From assembly GCF_014212015.1 (NCBI RefSeq), contig NZ_JACJVN010000057.1, positions 56,056-120,055 of the forward strand: DNA of 64,000 nucleotides. Direction: 5' to 3'. The stretch comes from Cohnella lubricantis. Lineage in GTDB: Bacteria > Bacillota > Bacilli > Paenibacillales > Paenibacillaceae. Shown one piece after another: positions 60,310 to 64,000 of the stretch; the first letter of the stretch is position 1; each line of letters opens with the position of its first letter. A program made the translations under genes and the position numbers. Below the pieces are notes generated by a model that made no database searches, had not been told where the DNA came from, and saw only the letters and a list, made by a program, of their open reading frames with translations.

Positions 60310-60978
60310 ATGATCAAGGCGCTTATCTTCGACTTTGATGGCACAATTATTGACACGGAGACAGCCTGGTATGCCGCGTTTCGGGAAGCTTATCAACAAT
60401 ATGAGGTTGAACTGACGCTGGAGATGTATTCGCGTTGCATCGGCACGAGCCTGCATGTCTTTAACCCTTATGAATACCTCATGACGGATCTCGGACTTCC
60501 GATTGACAAGGAGTCCTTCGCGTCGGCTGTACGCGTCCGGCATGCCGAGCTGATGAGCCGGGAGCAGGTTCGACCCGGCGTCGCCGATTACCTGGAGCAG
60601 GCGCGGGAGCGCGGCCTGAAGATCGGGCTGGCGACGAGCTCGAAGCGGGATTGGATCGACGAGCACATGGAGCGGCTGGGCATCGGACACTACTTCGAGT
60701 GCATCTCGACGGCTGACGATGTAGCGCGCGTGAAGCCGGATCCGGAGTTGTATCTCCGGACGCTGGCAGGGCTCGGCGTGGAAGCGCATGAAGCGGTGGC
60801 GCTGGAGGATTCGCCCAATGGGGCGAAGGCGGCGGTAGCTGCGGGAATTCCGTGCGTGTTGGCGCCGAACGAGATTACCTGGACGCTGGCATTTCCGTCC
60901 GAAGGGATCTTGTGCCGCGTGAATCGGCTAAGCGAGCTGGCGTTCGAGACGTTGGTGACCGAGGCCTCCGGCGTCTGA
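60310..60978 (+). CDS. HAD-family phosphatase (beta-phosphoglucomutase-like)
   Basis: 222 aa subfamily IA HAD hydrolase. Motif I DFDGTIIDTE (residues 8-17), motif II ATSSK near 117-121, motif III KPDPELY near 143-149 and motif IV EDSPNG near 166-171, plus the helical cap typical of PgmB/YhcW. It dephosphorylates or isomerises a sugar phosphate; no downstream maltose-phosphorylase context supports a beta-PGM role. ATG behind GTGAGGAGG. Confidence 0.9.
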   Translation: MIKALIFDFDGTIIDTETAWYAAFREAYQQYEVELTLEMYSRCIGTSLHVFNPYEYLMTDLGLPIDKESFASAVRVRHAELMSREQVRPGVADYLEQARERGLKIGLATSSKRDWIDEHMERLGIGHYFECISTADDVARVKPDPELYLRTLAGLGVEAHEAVALEDSPNGAKAAVAAGIPCVLAPNEITWTLAFPSEGILCRVNRLSELAFETLVTEASGV

Positions 60979-61111
60979 CCGGAGCCTGATCGGTTCGGAG
61001 CGTAAGCCTCCTTAGATGGCGAACGCTTCATGGGCTAAATTTTTAGAATAATCAATTATTAATGTCGTTTAGGGGTGAGAACGAGCTCCATCAGGAGAGG
61101 AGAGATTCGCC

Positions 61112-62296
61112 ATGCTGGGAGCCAATGAGAGAAGAGTGGCCGTTCATTTCGGCGCGGGTAATATCGGGAGGGGCTTCATCGGACAGATGCTGTCCCGCTC
61201 CGGCTTCGAAGTCGTCTTCGTGGCCCGTAATGAGGAGCAGGTCGCGCTGCTGAAGCAGCAGAGGCAATACACGGTAACGCTGGCAAGCGAGCGGGAGGAG
61301 GAAGAGATCGTTCGCAATGTGACGGCGGTCCATATTCGGAACGCGGCGGCGGTGAAGGAGAGCATCGCCGAGGCTGACGTCGTCACGACGGCTGTGGGGG
61401 AATCAGCGCTTCCCCACATTGCGAGACCGCTGGCGGAAGGCATCGAATTCCGCTTGGCGAACCACGAGCGGCCGCTGCGGATTATCGCCTGCGAGAATGC
61501 GGTGAAGGGCAGCTCCAAGCTGCGCAAGTGGGTGTATTCCCATCTGACGGAAGCGGCCAAGGAGAAAGCCGAACGCTGCGTCGTCTTTCCGAATGCGATC
61601 GTTGACCGGATCGTGCCGCCGCAGATCGGAGATGACACGCTTGGGGTGAAGGTGGAGCCGTTCAGCGAATGGCTGGTGGAGCACGATCACGGTGCGGGAC
61701 GCGAGCCGCTCAGTATCGCCGGCGTTCAGTACGTGCGCGCGTTGGAGCCCTATGCGGAGCGGAAGCTGTACACTGTCAACGCCGGACATTGCTGCGCTGC
61801 GTATCTTGGTTACTTGGCCGGGTATCGGACCATTCCGGAGGCGATGCGGGACGAACGGATCCGGCGCGCCGTGGAAGGCGTTATGCGCGAGACCGGCAGG
61901 CTGCTCGTTCACCGGTACAATTGGAACGAAGAGGAACATCTGCGCTATATTCGCAAATCTCTTCAACGCTTCGCCAATCCCCGCATCAACGATAAAGTGA
62001 CGCGTGTCGCCCGCTCGCCGCTGCGGAAGCTGGCTGCCTCGGACCGTCTCGTCCGTCCGGCGGTGCAAGCGTCTGCGCTCGGCATGGAGATTCCTCATCT
62101 GGTCTCGCTGATCTCCGCTGCGCTGTTATTCGACTTCGATCAAGATCCGGAGGCGGTTAGGCTTCAGTCGCTTATTCGGGATCGGGGCGTGCGGGACGTC
62201 ATTCGCAACCATATGGGCATTCACGAGCATCATCCGCTGCATTACCGGCTCACTGCGCATTTCGAGAAGCTGCGGGAAGGAAGACGGGAGCGCTAA
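61112..62296 (+). CDS. mtlD: Mannitol-1-phosphate 5-dehydrogenase
   Basis: 394 aa, standard MtlD length. N-terminal HFGAGNIGRGFIGQML (Rossmann motif) near 12-27, ENAVKGSSKLR near 128-138, and the polyol-dehydrogenase signature VVFPNAIVDRIVP near 151-163; NAGHCCAAYLGYLAG near 226-240. It reversibly oxidises mannitol 1-phosphate to fructose 6-phosphate using NAD. No mtlA/mtlF PTS genes are in the window. ATG behind GGAGAGGAGAG. Confidence 0.94.
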   Translation: MLGANERRVAVHFGAGNIGRGFIGQMLSRSGFEVVFVARNEEQVALLKQQRQYTVTLASEREEEEIVRNVTAVHIRNAAAVKESIAEADVVTTAVGESALPHIARPLAEGIEFRLANHERPLRIIACENAVKGSSKLRKWVYSHLTEAAKEKAERCVVFPNAIVDRIVPPQIGDDTLGVKVEPFSEWLVEHDHGAGREPLSIAGVQYVRALEPYAERKLYTVNAGHCCAAYLGYLAGYRTIPEAMRDERIRRAVEGVMRETGRLLVHRYNWNEEEHLRYIRKSLQRFANPRINDKVTRVARSPLRKLAASDRLVRPAVQASALGMEIPHLVSLISAALLFDFDQDPEAVRLQSLIRDRGVRDVIRNHMGIHEHHPLHYRLTAHFEKLREGRRER

Positions 62297-62420
62297 GCGG
62301 GGAGAAGATCGCTGCGATGCATGTCCCCGTCATATGACTAAAGCCTTAGCCTGTATTATACTGGGCTGAGGCTTGTTTTTGAGTATTGAGAACGGAGTCG
62401 GGGGAGGATGGCGGAGCGTG

Positions 62421-63749
62421 ATGAAGGCGGAATTGTTCCTTAATGACGAGGCGACTGTTGGGAAAATAAGGGGGGCTTCGCTGCGGATGGAGCAGCGAGG
62501 CGAGATCGAGGATTGGCTGCTGGAGCTGACCTATGACGCCAAGCTGTTTAAGCTGTTCGTGCCGCGCGAGCTTGGCGGGCTGGCTGCCGGGCTGCCGGAG
62601 GCGCTGCGCGTGTTCGAGCGCGCGTCCTGGGCTGACGGCGCCTATGGCTGGCTCGTGACAATCGGCGCGGGCGGCGGCTTCTTCAGCGCTGCCCTGCCGG
62701 AGCTGGAGGCGGCGCAATTGTTCTCGCCGCGCGAGGCTGTACTGGCGGGCAGCGGCATGCCGACCGGAACGGCGAAGCCGGTCGCCGGCGGGTTCGTGGT
62801 GAATGGCCGCTGGAAGTTCTGCAGCGGCTCGACGTTCGCCAGCTTCTTCACGGCGAACTGCTGGATTGAGCGGGATGGCGCGAACGGCACGGGCGACGAA
62901 CCGGCGGATGCAGGTCATCCGGCGGTTGAGGGCGATGGGGCTGAGCGCGGGGAGCAGTACGAACGCAGCGCAGCATCGGGCCGAGAGCTTCGCTCGTTCG
63001 CTTTCTTGCCGGAGCAGGTGGAGATCGTCCGCGACTGGAACCCGCTTGGCATGCGGGCGACGGCCAGCCATTCGATCATCGTGCGGGATGCTATCGTGCC
63101 GGAGAAGTTGACGTTCGACCTCGCTGCGGAGCCTAGGCTTGGGCATCCAATCTACCGGATGCCATTCCTCGTGTTCGCGCAGGCGTCGTTCGCGGCCGTC
63201 GCGATTGGGGTGGCGCGCCACTACTTGGAGGAGGCGCGGGCATTCGCGGAGCTGAAGGCGCCGGAGTGGCGCGCCGGAAGCCCGCGCCGGCTCGAAGCGC
63301 TGCTAGTCGCGATCGAGGCGGCGGAAGCGAGGCTAGGCGAAGCGGCTGAACGGTTCTATGCGGAAGCGGCGTCCGCTTGGGCCGCGTTCGCGGCGGGCTG
63401 TTGCGCAGCGGCGGGCGCGGATTGCGACGCGGCGGAGGCAGGGCGGCAGGCGAATTGCGACGCGGCGGAGGCGCAGCTACAGGCGGAGGCGCAGCTACAG
63501 GCGGACTGCGGCACGGCGGTGGCGAGGCGGCAGGCGAATTGCGACGCGGCGGTGGCGCGGCTACAGGCGGATGAGTGCTGGGCTGCAGCTGCGCGTGCAA
63601 GCGTGGATGCGGCCGAAGCCGCTCGAATTGGCGCGCAGGCAGTGTTCCCGCTGCTAGGCATGACGGCGCTGTTGAGCGATCATCCGCTAAGCCGGACATG
63701 GCGTGACCTGCATACGGTGACGCAGCACTCCGTTCTGTTGTCGCTGTAG
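62421..63749 (+). CDS. Acyl-CoA-dehydrogenase-fold protein with repeat insertions
   Basis: 442 aa. The helical N-terminus (LFKLFVPRELGGLAAGLPEALRVFERASWADGAYGWLVTIG) and the FAD-binding beta domain (GSGMPTGTAKPVAGGFVVNGRWKFCSG) identify an acyl-CoA dehydrogenase/monooxygenase-type flavoprotein; the C-terminus LSRTWRDLHTVTQHSVL is the hydroxylase-type end. Two low-complexity insertions: about residues 150-190 (Gly/Asp/Glu-rich) and about 327-390 (repeats of the RQANCDAAxA type). ATG at 62421 follows a G-rich site. Substrate unknown; members include nitroalkane oxidase-like and desulfurisation enzymes. Confidence 0.85.
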   Translation: MKAELFLNDEATVGKIRGASLRMEQRGEIEDWLLELTYDAKLFKLFVPRELGGLAAGLPEALRVFERASWADGAYGWLVTIGAGGGFFSAALPELEAAQLFSPREAVLAGSGMPTGTAKPVAGGFVVNGRWKFCSGSTFASFFTANCWIERDGANGTGDEPADAGHPAVEGDGAERGEQYERSAASGRELRSFAFLPEQVEIVRDWNPLGMRATASHSIIVRDAIVPEKLTFDLAAEPRLGHPIYRMPFLVFAQASFAAVAIGVARHYLEEARAFAELKAPEWRAGSPRRLEALLVAIEAAEARLGEAAERFYAEAASAWAAFAAGCCAAAGADCDAAEAGRQANCDAAEAQLQAEAQLQADCGTAVARRQANCDAAVARLQADECWAAAARASVDAAEAARIGAQAVFPLLGMTALLSDHPLSRTWRDLHTVTQHSVLLSL

Positions 63750-63772
63750 CTTCTTAAACGAATCAACGAGAG

Positions 63773-63832
63773 ACCGGTTTGACCGGAGCCCGATGGGATT
63801 TCCTCTAGCTCCCGGCACAAGCCGGTTTTTTT
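63773..63832 (+). terminator. Terminator of the acyl-CoA-dehydrogenase-like gene
   Basis: ACCGGTTTG-CCGG-AGC pairs with GCT-CCGG-CAAG-CCGGT with few bulges, followed by TTTTTTT. Confidence 0.85.
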
Positions 63833-63858
63833 AGTTTGTTTTGCGCGTTCTCATCCGT

Positions 63859-64000
63859 GAAGAAGTCGAACAGATCGCCTACATCCATGCGAATGCGATG
63901 ATTCGGACAGAAGAAGTCGATTGGATCGACTACATTGGCTAGAATATGGTGTTTCGGGCGGAAGAAGTCGATTAGATCGACTACATGTGCGCCAACCGCC
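63859..64000. repeat. Array 4: start of a 51-bp hairpin repeat array
   Basis: GAAGAAGTCGA recurs at 63859, 63910 and 63961, exactly 51 bp apart. Two units contain GTCGAT-N3-ATCGAC. The array runs off the window; its total size is unknown. Confidence 0.85.

Noticed and set aside
1..64000. tRNA, rRNA, insertion sequence or prophage genes
   Set aside because: None recognised on either strand after reading the intergenic regions and ORFs.

Overview
The window looks like a chromosomal segment of a spore-forming, moderately high-GC member of the Bacillales, most likely Paenibacillaceae. This rests on a SpoVAC/SpoVAD/DUF421-DUF1657 spore cluster with a sigma-G-like promoter, a DUF4023 mini-gene, strong AGGAGG-type ribosome binding sites with frequent GTG/TTG starts, many T-tailed intrinsic terminators, a SNF2/SWIM gene pair and a NAD-type short 6-phosphogluconate dehydrogenase. 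No rRNA, tRNA, transposase, prophage or cas gene was seen. It is mostly a housekeeping region with small accessory patches.

Layout. 1-6 kb: the end of an ECF-type sigma factor, an M20 dipeptidase, and a two-gene heterodimeric ABC exporter. 6-9 kb: a DUF2975/XRE pair, then an AT-rich patch with an alpha/alpha-toroid protein and a P-loop kinase-like gene that lacks a normal start codon. 9-14 kb: SNF2 helicase plus SWIM zinc-finger protein. 14-17.5 kb: a minus-strand operon with a glutathionylspermidine-synthase-like ATP-grasp protein and a DUF350 membrane protein, resembling part of the E. coli yjf cluster. 17.6-20.3 kb: MerR regulator with a 20-bp-spacer promoter, a thioredoxin invaded by 39-bp tandem repeats, a 52-bp hairpin repeat array, and a ParB-like protein without ParA. 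20.6-27.5 kb: WrbA, then a complete oligopeptide ABC importer (binding protein, two permeases, two ATPases) plus an unknown gene. 27.6-30.2 kb: envelope and hypothetical genes and a cold-shock protein. 30.4-33.3 kb: arginine catabolism (ornithine aminotransferase, arginase). 33.4-34.65 kb: a 24-unit, ~52-bp hairpin array. 34.65-38 kb: small genes and an L,D-transpeptidase. 38.2-44.4 kb: a thioredoxin-reductase-like flavoprotein, an 11-unit 51-bp array, and the pentose phosphate operon zwf-tkt-gnd. 44.7-48 kb: HxlR regulator and the spore cluster. 48-51 kb: a TrpXYZ-type ABC importer. 52-53.5 kb: a broken SorC/DeoR regulator beside deoC. 54-58 kb: a membrane transporter and a polar amino-acid ABC importer. 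58-63.8 kb: DUF445 protein, a stand-alone IF-3 paralogue, a c-di-AMP (ydaO-type) riboswitch before a HAD phosphatase, mtlD, and an acyl-CoA-dehydrogenase-like protein. The window ends inside another 51-bp repeat array.

The most unusual feature is a set of unrelated tandem arrays whose unit length is nearly always 51 or 52 bp (about five helical turns) and whose units carry palindromes. Two arrays 14 kb apart share the same 9-bp-armed hairpin but have different flanks, and one of them directly abuts a parA-less parB-like gene. In parallel, several enzymes (thioredoxin, arginase, the acyl-CoA-dehydrogenase-like protein and the SNF2 helicase) carry in-frame low-complexity insertions between conserved blocks, suggesting a genome prone to repeat expansion.
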